From Scatomonas sp963930955 (GTDB lineage: Bacteria; Bacillota; Clostridia; Lachnospirales; Lachnospiraceae): a stretch of 64,000 bases of DNA. The stretch lies in assembly GCA_963930955.1 (NCBI GenBank), contig OZ006967.1:1116001-1180000 (forward strand), given 5' to 3'. Position 1 is the first letter of the stretch. Each line of letters begins with the position of its first letter. A model generated the notes under the pieces. It worked only from the letters and a program-made list of their open reading frames with translations, made no database searches and had not been told where the DNA came from. Of the stretch, positions 45,858 to 53,867 are shown piece by piece. The translations under genes and the position numbers were made by a program.

Positions 45858-46049
45858 CATTGAACGCTTAACGATTGGCAAGCCGAAGGCGCAGCCAGAG
45901 TTTAGCGAGAAAGTCGTTCCCGAACCTTAGCGAAACCAAGCGGCCAGCGCCGGGCGAGCTTAGTTGAGGGAACATACCGCTGGTCTCCAGCGACAGCACT
46001 GCTGTAGATAAAGGAAATCCGTGGAAAAGAATGTAAGGAGGAAATACAC
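45858..46049 (+). other. Long structured spacer rpsN-rpsH
   Basis: These 192 bp contain no gene. Visible structure includes GTTCCC/GGGAAC arms (45915-45920, 45968-45973), a perfect CGCTGG-TCT-CCAGCG hairpin (45978-45992) and ACAGCA-C-TGCTGT (45993-46005). Most junctions in this operon are only 10-30 bp. The rpsH ribosome site AAGGAGG follows. Confidence 0.6.
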
Positions 46050-46451
46050 ATGTCCATGAGCGATCCGATTGCAGATATGCTTACAAGAATCCGTAACGCA
46101 AATACCGCAAAACATGATACTGTAGATGTTCCGGCATCTAAAATGAAAATTGCTATTGCCGATATTCTGGTAAACGAAGGATACATCGAGAAATATGATC
46201 TGACCGGGGAGGCACCCCACAAGACGATCCGCATTACGCTGAAATACGGTGCAGATAAGAACGAGAAGATCATTACCGGTCTGAAGAGAATCTCTAAGCC
46301 GGGCCTTCGTATTTACGTTGGAAAGGATGAGCTTCCCAGAGTTCTGGGCGGCCTGGGCGTTGCGATCCTGTCCACCAACCAGGGCGTGATTACTGATAAA
46401 GAAGCTAGAAAACTTCAGGTGGGCGGAGAAGTATTAGCTTTCGTATGGTAA
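46050..46451 (+). CDS. rpsH: Ribosomal protein S8
   Basis: This 133-residue protein begins SMSDPIADMLTRIRNANTAKHD and ends with VGGEVLAFVW. It binds the central domain of 16S RNA. In E. coli it represses the spc operon by binding mRNA, so the structured spacers on both sides of this gene are of interest. Confidence 0.98.
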   Translation: MSMSDPIADMLTRIRNANTAKHDTVDVPASKMKIAIADILVNEGYIEKYDLTGEAPHKTIRITLKYGADKNEKIITGLKRISKPGLRIYVGKDELPRVLGGLGVAILSTNQGVITDKEARKLQVGGEVLAFVW

Positions 46452-46660
46452 GATAAGACCCCGCGTGTACCGGCTGGCTCTTTCGGCCACGGTAGGAAAA
46501 TATCTCCGGCATGAAGTCCGGCCTATCCCATAGGTCAGTCTTCTCCAGTTGTCGGGATAGAGGGTTTGTGCCTTTTCAAGGCATTGGCAGCAACTGAAAA
46601 CAGAAGAGAACGAACTGCGTCTCTTCCGAAAATCTAAGTTAATCAGGAGGAAATAATCGT
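46452..46660 (+). other. Long structured spacer rpsH-rplF
   Basis: These 209 bp contain no gene. Hairpins include TACCG/CGGTA, CCGG-CATGAAGT-CCGG, CTATCCC/GGGATAG, TGCCTT-TTC-AAGGCA and GAAGAGA/TCTCTTC. The set resembles a folded RNA domain. No T-run follows any stem, so it is not a plain terminator. Confidence 0.6.
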
Positions 46661-47200
46661 ATGTCACGTATCGGAAGACAGCCGGTGGCAATCCCTGCCG
46701 GAGTAACGGTTGACATCAAAGAGGGAAATATTGTAACAGTAAAAGGCCCCAAGGGAACTCTGGAGAGAGCTCTTCCCACTGAAATGACGATTCAGCTGGA
46801 AGACGGCCATGTAGTTGTTACAAGACCCAATGATCTGAAGAAAATGAAATCTCTGCACGGCCTGACCAGAACACTGATCCACAACATGGTGCTGGGCGTA
46901 AGCGAAGGATACCAGAAGGTGCTGGAAGTAAACGGCGTTGGTTATCGTGCAGCAAAACAGGGAAAGAAGCTGGTACTGAATCTGGGCTACTCTCACCCGG
47001 TGGAGATGGAGGATCCCGAGGGTCTGGAATCCACTGTAGATGGCAATAAGATCATTATCAAGGGCATCAGCAAAGAGAAAGTCGGCCAGTATGCCGCTGA
47101 CATCAGAGATAAGAGAAGACCGGAACCCTACAAGGGCAAAGGTATTAAATATGCTGATGAAGTGATCCGCCGCAAGGTTGGTAAGACCGGTAAGAAATAA
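46661..47200 (+). CDS. rplF: Ribosomal protein L6
   Basis: This 179-residue protein has SRIGRQPVAIPAGV at the start and the conserved RRPEPYKGKGIKYADEVIRRK at the end. It lies near the factor-binding site of the large subunit. The start follows AGGAGG. Confidence 0.98.
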   Translation: MSRIGRQPVAIPAGVTVDIKEGNIVTVKGPKGTLERALPTEMTIQLEDGHVVVTRPNDLKKMKSLHGLTRTLIHNMVLGVSEGYQKVLEVNGVGYRAAKQGKKLVLNLGYSHPVEMEDPEGLESTVDGNKIIIKGISKEKVGQYAADIRDKRRPEPYKGKGIKYADEVIRRKVGKTGKK

Positions 47201-47218
47201 TATAAGGAGAGTGTAGAG

Positions 47219-47587
47219 ATGATTAAAAAAGTATCCAGAACTCAGGTTCGCCAGAAAAAGCATAGAAGAATGCGCAATCACATTGCCGGTACTGCCGCGA
47301 AACCCCGTCTGGCTGTATTCCGCAGCAATAATCATATGTATGCGCAGATCATCGATGACGCAGCAGGCCGTACCCTGGTTTCTGCTTCCACTATGCAGAA
47401 AGAAGTAAAAGCAGAACTGGAGAAGACCAATAATGTGGCTGCAGCCGCATACCTGGGAACCGTAATCGGAAAGAAAGCGGTAGAAGCAGGTATCGAGGAG
47501 GTCGTTTTCGACAGAGGCGGTTTCATCTATCATGGAAAGATTCAGGCACTGGCAGACGCGGCGCGTGAGGCCGGACTGAAATTCTAA
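47219..47587 (+). CDS. rplR: Ribosomal protein L18
   Basis: This 122-residue 5S rRNA-binding protein has RMRNHIAGTAAKPRLAVFRSN and the end FDRGGFIYHGKIQALADAAREAGL. Confidence 0.98.
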   Translation: MIKKVSRTQVRQKKHRRMRNHIAGTAAKPRLAVFRSNNHMYAQIIDDAAGRTLVSASTMQKEVKAELEKTNNVAAAAYLGTVIGKKAVEAGIEEVVFDRGGFIYHGKIQALADAAREAGLKF

Positions 47588-47607
47588 GAGAGGAAGGAGA
47601 AGAACAC

Positions 47608-48117
47608 ATGAGACATACAATCATTGATGCCAGCCAGTTAGAGCTGGAAGAGAAGGTTGTTTCCATCAAGAGAGTTACCAAGGTTGTTAAAGGTGGTCGT
47701 AACTTCCGTTTTACCGCGTTAGTAGTTGTAGGCGACCGCAATGGCCATGTAGGCGCCGGCCTGGGAAAGGCTGCGGAAATTCCGGAAGCGATCCGGAAAG
47801 GCAAAGAGGACGCCATGAAGAAACTGGTAACGGTTGCCAGAGATAACAACAACAGTGTTACCCATGATTTTATCGGAAAATTCGGCAGCGCGCAGGTGCT
47901 GATGAAGAAAGCTCCGGAAGGTACCGGTGTTATTGCCGGCGGTCCCGCCCGTGCGGTAGTGGAGCTGGCTGGTATCCAGAATATCCGTACCAAGTCCATG
48001 GGATCCAGAAATAAGCAGAACGTAGTTTTGGCAACGATCGACGGACTGCGCCAGCTGAAGACACCGGAAGAGGTGGCCAGACTGCGCGGCAAGGCCGTGG
48101 ACGAGATTTTCGCTTAA
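47608..48117 (+). CDS. rpsE: Ribosomal protein S5
   Basis: This 169-residue protein has the double-stranded RNA-binding-like segment VVSIKRVTKVVKGGRNFRF and the conserved GNGHVGAGLGKA-type loop (here RNGHVGAGLGKAAEIP). It affects decoding fidelity and the mRNA entry channel. Confidence 0.98.
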   Translation: MRHTIIDASQLELEEKVVSIKRVTKVVKGGRNFRFTALVVVGDRNGHVGAGLGKAAEIPEAIRKGKEDAMKKLVTVARDNNNSVTHDFIGKFGSAQVLMKKAPEGTGVIAGGPARAVVELAGIQNIRTKSMGSRNKQNVVLATIDGLRQLKTPEEVARLRGKAVDEIFA

Positions 48118-48130
48118 GGAGGACTCGAAA

Positions 48131-48313
48131 ATGGCAGATAAATTAAAAATCACTTTGGTAAAATCCACCATCGGATGCGTACCGAAGCATAAGAAAACCG
48201 TGGAGGCTATGGGCCTTCGGAAACTGAATCACACAGTTGAGCTTCCCGACAATGCTGCTACCCGCGGTATGGTAAAGCAGGTAGGTTATCTGTTGAAAGT
48301 GGAAGAAGCGTAA
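48131..48313 (+). CDS. rpmD: Ribosomal protein L30
   Basis: This 60-residue protein has LKITLVKSTIGCVPKHKKTVEAMGLRK broken into the usual strand-helix pattern, and the end GMVKQVGYLLKVEE. Length is normal. Confidence 0.97.
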   Translation: MADKLKITLVKSTIGCVPKHKKTVEAMGLRKLNHTVELPDNAATRGMVKQVGYLLKVEEA

Positions 48314-48337
48314 GCTTTACTGAGAAGGAGGTACACA

Positions 48338-48778
48338 ATGGACTTATCAAATTTGCATCCTGCAGAAGGTTCCAGACACAGCGATAACTTCCGCAGAGGT
48401 CGCGGACATGGTTCAGGAAATGGTAAGACAGCCGGCAAAGGTCATAAAGGCCAGAAAGCACGTTCCGGTGCGCCCAGACCTGGTTTTGAAGGCGGTCAGA
48501 TGCCGCTGTACAGACGGCTTCCCAAGAGAGGGTTTACCTGCAGAAATTCTAAGGAGATCGTTGCTATCAACGTAAGCGCTCTGGACAGATTTGAGGACGG
48601 AGCGGAGGTTACCGTAGCTTCTCTTCAGGAGTGCGGTCTGATCTCTAACCCCAGAGACGGTGTTAAGATTCTGGGAACTGGAGAGCTTTCTAAAAAGCTG
48701 ACAGTAAAAGTAAATGCATTCAGCGAAAGTGCAAAGGCCAAAATTGAGGCAGCAGGTGGTACAGCCGAGGTGATCTGA
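48338..48778 (+). CDS. rplO: Ribosomal protein L15
   Basis: This 146-residue protein starts with the Gly/Arg-rich tail (RRGRGHGSGNGKTAGKGHKG) that reaches into 23S RNA. The C-terminal globular domain ends AAGGTAEVI. Its stop overlaps the secY start (TGATG). Confidence 0.98.
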   Translation: MDLSNLHPAEGSRHSDNFRRGRGHGSGNGKTAGKGHKGQKARSGAPRPGFEGGQMPLYRRLPKRGFTCRNSKEIVAINVSALDRFEDGAEVTVASLQECGLISNPRDGVKILGTGELSKKLTVKVNAFSESAKAKIEAAGGTAEVI

Positions 48779-50085
48779 TGTTTAAAACCTTACGAGATGC
48801 TTTTCGAATTAAAGAAGTTCGTCGTAGGATTTTGTATGTGGTTTTGATGCTGGTTGTGATCCGTGCAGGATCACAGATCCCTGTGCCGGGTGTAAATACG
48901 GATTTCTTCAGTCAGTATTTAAACAACGGCACAGATGCCTTCTCTTTTCTTAATGCATTCACCGGAGGAGGCTTCACAAACTTTTCAATCTTCGCTCTCA
49001 GCATTACGCCATATATTACGTCCTCCATTATTATCCAGCTTCTGACCATAGCAATACCGAAGCTGGAGGAGATGCAGCGAGACGGTGCGGAGGGAAGAAA
49101 GAAGATCAACAAGATTACCCGTTATCTGACGGTAGGGCTGGCTCTTTTCGAGAGTCTTGCCATGGCTATCGGCTTCGGCAATCAGCTGATCCTGGAGGTA
49201 AATGCAGTCAACATTATTGTTGTGGCTGTGTCTCTGACAGCAGGTTCTGCTTTCCTGATGTGGGCAGGCGAGCAGATCAATGATAAAGGCATCGGAAACG
49301 GTATTTCCATGGTTCTGCTGATCAACATTCTGTCCAGAGTGCCCCATGATATGATCACTCTGTATCAGAATTTTGTGGCCGGCCAGACCATTGCCAAGGC
49401 AGTTTTAGCCTGGGTGATCATTGCGGTGATTATCCTGGCACTGATTTTCCTGGTGCTGGTTCTGAACGGAGCTCAGAGAAAAATTCCGGTTCAGTATTCA
49501 AAGAAGATGGTAGGAAGACGTCTGGTTGGCGGTCAGTCCTCCCATATTCCGCTGAAGATCAACACGGCGGGTGTAATCCCCATTATTTTTGCATCCTCCA
49601 TTATGTCCCTGCCGGGAATTGTAACAACCTTTACCGGTAAAAAACCCGGCGGTGTAGGCGGAACCATTATCGACATGTTCAGCTCCAGCAATTGGTTTGA
49701 TCCTCAGAACTGGCTGCTGACCCTGGGACTGATCCTGTATGTGGTGCTGGTGATCTTTTTCGCTTATTTTTACACATCCATCACTTTTAATCCCATTGAA
49801 GTGGCGGATAACATGAGAAAGCAAGGCGGTTTTATCCCTGGTATCCGTCCCGGAAAGACTACGGTGGATTACCTGAACTCTGTATTAAAATATATTATTT
49901 TTATCGGAGCTGCGGGTTTGACGATTGTAGCAGTAATTCCATTTGTCTTTAACGGACTGCTGAACGCGGAGGTCTCCTTTGGCGGAACGTCTTTAATTAT
50001 TATTGTATCGGTTATTTTGGAAACCATGAAGCAGCTGGAATCCATGATGCTGGTTCGCAACTATAAAGGATTCTTGAATGATTGA
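48778..50085 (+). CDS. secY: Protein translocase subunit SecY
   Basis: This 435-residue channel subunit has ten hydrophobic segments. Conserved pieces include RIPVPGVNT-like SQIPVPGVNT, the plug region, PYITSSIIIQLL, and the cytoplasmic loop QRKIPVQYSKKMVG. It moves proteins across the membrane with SecE, SecG and SecA. It is coupled to rplO by overlap. Confidence 0.98.
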   Translation: MFKTLRDAFRIKEVRRRILYVVLMLVVIRAGSQIPVPGVNTDFFSQYLNNGTDAFSFLNAFTGGGFTNFSIFALSITPYITSSIIIQLLTIAIPKLEEMQRDGAEGRKKINKITRYLTVGLALFESLAMAIGFGNQLILEVNAVNIIVVAVSLTAGSAFLMWAGEQINDKGIGNGISMVLLINILSRVPHDMITLYQNFVAGQTIAKAVLAWVIIAVIILALIFLVLVLNGAQRKIPVQYSKKMVGRRLVGGQSSHIPLKINTAGVIPIIFASSIMSLPGIVTTFTGKKPGGVGGTIIDMFSSSNWFDPQNWLLTLGLILYVVLVIFFAYFYTSITFNPIEVADNMRKQGGFIPGIRPGKTTVDYLNSVLKYIIFIGAAGLTIVAVIPFVFNGLLNAEVSFGGTSLIIIVSVILETMKQLESMMLVRNYKGFLND

Positions 50086-50102
50086 TATGATTGTGCTATA
50101 GT

Positions 50103-50132
50103 AAGGTTGTGGTGCGGAAGCGCCGCAACCTT
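50103..50132 (+). other. GGAA-capped hairpin in the secY-adk spacer
   Basis: A 13-bp stem (50103-50115 with 50120-50132, including two G-U pairs) is closed by a GGAA tetraloop. No T-run follows. It may protect or process the mRNA between secY and adk. Confidence 0.6.
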
Positions 50133-50186
50133 ATCTTATGTTGCCGCAGGCATCCGCAGAAATACAAAACAGGAGAGGTATTGTAT

Positions 50187-50831
50187 ATGAAGATTATCAT
50201 GTTAGGCGCGCCGGGAGCCGGCAAGGGGACCCAGGCAAAAAAGATCGCGGAGAAATATGGAATTCCGCACATTTCCACAGGTGACATTTTCCGGGCGAAT
50301 ATTAAGGAAGGCACGGAACTTGGAAAGAAAGCCAAGAGTTATATGGATCAGGGACTGCTGGTACCGGATGAGCTGACCTGCGATCTGGTAGTAGACAGAA
50401 TTTCCCAGCCGGATGCGGCCAGAGGCTATGTGCTTGACGGATTCCCCAGAACCATTCCTCAGGCGGAAGCGCTGACAGAGGCGCTGAAAAAACGGGGCGA
50501 AGCCATTGACTATGCCGTGAACGTAGAAGTTCCGGATTCCAATATTATCAACAGAATGTCAGGACGCCGCGCCTGCCTTTCCTGTGGAGCTACTTACCAT
50601 CTGACCTATAACCCGCCAAAGGCAGAGGGAATTTGCGACAACTGCCAGAGCGAGCTTGTTTTAAGAGACGACGATAAGCCGGAGACTGTAAAAAAACGTC
50701 TGGATGTTTACCATGCGCAGACCCAGCCGCTGATTGATTACTATAAGGCGGCAGGGGCCCTGAGAGAAGTAGACGGCACCCAGGATATTGATGTGGTTTT
50801 CCAGGATATCGTCAAGATATTAGGAGAATAA
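50187..50831 (+). CDS. adk: Adenylate kinase
   Basis: This 214-residue enzyme converts ATP and AMP to two ADP. It has the P-loop GAPGAGKGTQAKK at residues 7-19, DGFPRTIPQA, and a lid domain with four zinc-binding Cys (CLSCG near residue 130, CDNC near 150), the Gram-positive form. The start at 50187 follows GGAGAGG. Upstream in-frame codons lie in the hairpin region. Confidence 0.98.
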   Translation: MKIIMLGAPGAGKGTQAKKIAEKYGIPHISTGDIFRANIKEGTELGKKAKSYMDQGLLVPDELTCDLVVDRISQPDAARGYVLDGFPRTIPQAEALTEALKKRGEAIDYAVNVEVPDSNIINRMSGRRACLSCGATYHLTYNPPKAEGICDNCQSELVLRDDDKPETVKKRLDVYHAQTQPLIDYYKAAGALREVDGTQDIDVVFQDIVKILGE

Positions 50832-50834
50832 TTT

Positions 50835-51590
50835 ATGTCCGTTTCAATTAAAACTGCCCATGAAATTGAATTGATGAGGCATGCCGGAAAACTTCTTGAG
50901 CAGGTTCATGATGAACTGGCGAAGATTATCCGACCGGGCATTTCAACCTGGGAGATCGACCACGAGGGAGAACGCATGATCCGGGAACTGGGCTGTGTTC
51001 CGAACTTTAAGAACTATGAGGGTTATCCTGCCTCCATTTGTGTATCCGTCAATGATGAGGTGGTACATGGAATCCCTAAAAAAGAGAGGATTCTGAAAGA
51101 GGGAGATATCGTCAGTCTGGATGCCGGACTGATTTATAAAGGATACCATTCCGATGCGGCCCGTACCTACGGTGTGGGAAGGATCAGCCCGGAGGCCCAG
51201 CAGCTGATTGATGTGACAAAACAGTCCTTTTTTGAAGGGATTAAATTTGCCCGAGCAGGTCATCATCTCCATGAAATCTCTGCAGCCATCGGCGCTTACG
51301 CGGAAAGTTTCGGCTACGGAGTTGTCCGGGATCTGGTAGGCCACGGAATCGGCACCCACCTTCACGAAGATCCGCAGATCCCTAATTTCGCCTGCAAAAG
51401 CCGGGGAATCCGTCTGCAGCCTGGAATGACATTGGCGATTGAACCTATGATCGATATGGGGACCTGGGAAGTCTGCTGGCTGGATGATGACTGGACGGTG
51501 GTTACAGAGGATGGTTCTCTGTCCGCTCATTATGAAAACACCGTTCTGATCACAGACGGCGACCCGGAACTGCTGACTCTGACCCGGTGA
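50835..51590 (+). CDS. map: Methionine aminopeptidase type I
   Basis: This 251-residue enzyme removes the first Met from new proteins. The metal-binding residues occur in LDAGLIYKGYHSDAART, the His in DLVGHGIGTHLHEDP, the Glu in IEPMIDMG and the late Glu in HYENTVLI. It lies 3 bp after adk. Confidence 0.97.
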   Translation: MSVSIKTAHEIELMRHAGKLLEQVHDELAKIIRPGISTWEIDHEGERMIRELGCVPNFKNYEGYPASICVSVNDEVVHGIPKKERILKEGDIVSLDAGLIYKGYHSDAARTYGVGRISPEAQQLIDVTKQSFFEGIKFARAGHHLHEISAAIGAYAESFGYGVVRDLVGHGIGTHLHEDPQIPNFACKSRGIRLQPGMTLAIEPMIDMGTWEVCWLDDDWTVVTEDGSLSAHYENTVLITDGDPELLTLTR

Positions 51591-51599
51591 GGTAAATCC

Positions 51600-51884
51600 A
51601 TGAGAGAATTGAAAACCGGCATGTTCGCCAGAAGTCTGGCAGGACATGACCGTGAACGATTGTATGTGGTGATCCGGGAAGAAGGCGAATATATATATCT
51701 GGCGGATGGACGGCTCAGGACTTTGGAAAAGCAGAAAAAGAAAAAGAAAAAGCACCTGCAGCTGGATTTTGAGATAGCGCCGGAAGTGAAGGAAAAGACA
51801 GACCAGGGATTGGAGATCCGGGACGAAGATATCCGCAGAGCGATTAAGAACAAGGAGGTTAAGGTATGTCAAAGGCAGATGTAA
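51600..51884 (+). CDS. KOW-domain RNA-binding protein (L14e-like)
   Basis: This 94-residue basic protein resembles the KOW-domain proteins related to archaeal L14e that lie between map and infA in many Clostridia. GMFARSLAGHDRERLYVVIREEGEYIYLADG is the KOW-like part, followed by a polylysine stretch (KQKKKKKKH). It may bind RNA or the ribosome. It overlaps infA by 19 bp. Confidence 0.88.
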   Translation: MRELKTGMFARSLAGHDRERLYVVIREEGEYIYLADGRLRTLEKQKKKKKKHLQLDFEIAPEVKEKTDQGLEIRDEDIRRAIKNKEVKVCQRQM

Positions 51885-52084
51885 TTGAAGTGGAGGGTAC
51901 TGTGCTGGAAAAGCTGCCCAATGCCATGTTCAAGGTGGAACTGGAGAACAAGCATGTGGTGCTGGCCCATATCAGCGGAAAGCTCCGCATGAATTTCATC
52001 CGTATCCTGCCGGGAGATAAAGTAACCATCGAACTTTCTCCCTATGACCTGGATAAGGGACGCATTATCTGGAGAGATAAATAA
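51866..52084 (+). CDS. infA: Translation initiation factor IF-1
   Basis: This 72-residue OB-fold protein has IEVEGTVLEKLPNAMFKVELEN and the end RGRIIWRD-like KGRIIWRDK. It binds the A site during initiation. It is the last gene before a strong terminator that splits the superoperon. Confidence 0.98.
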   Translation: MSKADVIEVEGTVLEKLPNAMFKVELENKHVVLAHISGKLRMNFIRILPGDKVTIELSPYDLDKGRIIWRDK

Positions 52085-52094
52085 AACAAAAAGG

Positions 52095-52143
52095 AAAACG
52101 CCTGTACAGAATCCGTACCATGGATCTGGCAGGCGTTTTTTTT
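52095..52143 (+). terminator. Strong terminator after infA
   Basis: AAAACGCCTG pairs with CAGGCGTTTT around a 25-base loop, followed by eight T residues. It ends the S10-spc part of the superoperon. Confidence 0.88.
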
Positions 52144-52238
52144 GGCGTGAATGCCTGTAGCTGCCTTGTAATATTGCCAAAGTGCGTGCTATTATAAAAC
52201 AGAAATAGCAGAGCAGGAAAATAAGGCAGGTGAAATCA

Positions 52239-53741
52239 ATGAAACTGAATTTATGGATGATAGCCAACAGGCTGAGCGCGCTGGAGCCGGAACTTTATAT
52301 TCCGGAGAATGCTCCGGCAGTACTTCAGAGCGCACGCCGGGCGTATGCCACTCAATGCGTATACATTTACCAGAAAGGCCGGAATGTTATATGCGATGCC
52401 GGTGCCAGCGGGGGATCTATTGTTTTCCGGGATATGGAATGCGACCAGATTTTTGAAATGGTTCAGTTCACATTTGATTTTTACCGGGAATGGCAGGAAA
52501 TGCTGCTTGATGCAGCCAATGAGCTGGATTATCAGAAGATGATCAGCGGCAGCTGGATGGTATTTCATAACCCGATGATCCTGCTGGACGCCAGCAATAC
52601 TATACTGGCAATGAGTGAACAATATGGCGAAGATGAAGTAAACAATGACTGGAGATACCTTTGCCGCCATGGGCACAGTTCTGTGGGGGTTATCCAGTAT
52701 CTGATGGAGGAGGGCCGCCGCCACGGATATTATCTCAGCGGAAATGCCCGGATTTATCATTTTGACGGCCAGGATATAGCCGGGAATATGATGTCCGCCG
52801 CTATATATTACAAAAATGAGATACTGGGCCGGGTAAATGTGGTGGAAAAGGACAGGCCGCTGAATCCGGGAGATATGCTCCTGCTGGATTACGTGGTAAA
52901 GTATCTGTCGATAGTTCTGGGAAAGCTGAGTGAGCAGAGTAAAAATCCTTTCCGCTTTGCCTCTACCCTGACCAAAGTGCTGAAAAATCAGCCGGTGCCC
53001 CAGGAGGAACTCTCCTGCTGGAAAGAATATACGCGATGGTCGGAGAATGAGGAAATGGTGATGGTGATACTGGCCTTTCAGAAAGAGGAAAGAAGTATCC
53101 AGGACATGATTGCCCTCCGCAGCCTTTTGCAGAGCAGTATCCCCGGCTGTACAGCGGCTCAGGAAGAAGAAAACGTGGTTTTTCTTGTGAGAAATCCAGC
53201 AGAGGATGGAGACGCAGTCTGGAAGCTGGTGGAGGAAATTGCAGAGCGGCTGGATCTGAAGGCCAGTGTCAGTCTGCCCTTTCACCAGACCCGGCAGGCA
53301 TATTATGCCTATCGTCAGGCTCAGGCTGCGGTACAGTACGGAATCCTCTATAATTCCGGAAAAAGGATCTGTAATTTTTATGATTACGCCATAGAATATA
53401 TAATTTCTGTAGGCAGTCTGGAAGAGGCAGTGGCAGCCTGTGAGCCGGATATAAAGAGAATGTGGGTTTCAGGAGAGCCTGACGGAGGAGAAAAAGTGGG
53501 GACCCTGTGGGTTTACCTGAATAATGAACGCTCGCTGATCCGCACAGCGAATGCACTGTTCCTTCACAGAAATACTTTGGTATACCGGATGAAAAAGATT
53601 ACAGACACCCTGCGCTCGGATTTGAACGCCGTATATATACAGGATTACATAAAGATTTCAATCCGGGTACTGCGGCTGGCTGATCTGGAAAGGAACCGGA
53701 GTAAAAAACCTGTGCAGCCAGGCCCTGTGGGGCAGCTGTAA
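52239..53741 (+). CDS. PucR-family transcriptional regulator
   Basis: This 500-residue protein ends with the PucR helix-turn-helix (SLIRTANALFLHRNTLVYRMKKITDTL). A GGDEF-like CdaR middle region lies around residues 260-370 (ALRSLLQSSIPGC...). The N-terminal 240 residues form a sensor region of unknown ligand. The ATG at 52239 follows AGGTG; a GTG at 52230 is less likely. It precedes a transporter and a URO-D-family gene on the same strand and probably controls them. Confidence 0.88.
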   Translation: MKLNLWMIANRLSALEPELYIPENAPAVLQSARRAYATQCVYIYQKGRNVICDAGASGGSIVFRDMECDQIFEMVQFTFDFYREWQEMLLDAANELDYQKMISGSWMVFHNPMILLDASNTILAMSEQYGEDEVNNDWRYLCRHGHSSVGVIQYLMEEGRRHGYYLSGNARIYHFDGQDIAGNMMSAAIYYKNEILGRVNVVEKDRPLNPGDMLLLDYVVKYLSIVLGKLSEQSKNPFRFASTLTKVLKNQPVPQEELSCWKEYTRWSENEEMVMVILAFQKEERSIQDMIALRSLLQSSIPGCTAAQEEENVVFLVRNPAEDGDAVWKLVEEIAERLDLKASVSLPFHQTRQAYYAYRQAQAAVQYGILYNSGKRICNFYDYAIEYIISVGSLEEAVAACEPDIKRMWVSGEPDGGEKVGTLWVYLNNERSLIRTANALFLHRNTLVYRMKKITDTLRSDLNAVYIQDYIKISIRVLRLADLERNRSKKPVQPGPVGQL

Positions 53742-53805
53742 AAGCGGTGGGATATAAAGTACAAAATCTCAGACTTAACAGAGGGGATTCTTGTATTTTC
53801 AGACT

Positions 53806-53835
53806 GTAGAACCCAAATCTCCAAAATGCTATAAT
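53806..53835 (+). promoter_or_regulatory. Candidate promoter of the symporter gene
   Basis: TATAAT (53830-53835) has only a weak -35 (GTAGAA) at 18 bp, 33 bp before the start codon. This suits a regulated promoter. Confidence 0.4.
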
Positions 53836-53867
53836 TTATTGCAGGATTAAGCAAAGGAGGAGGTTTT

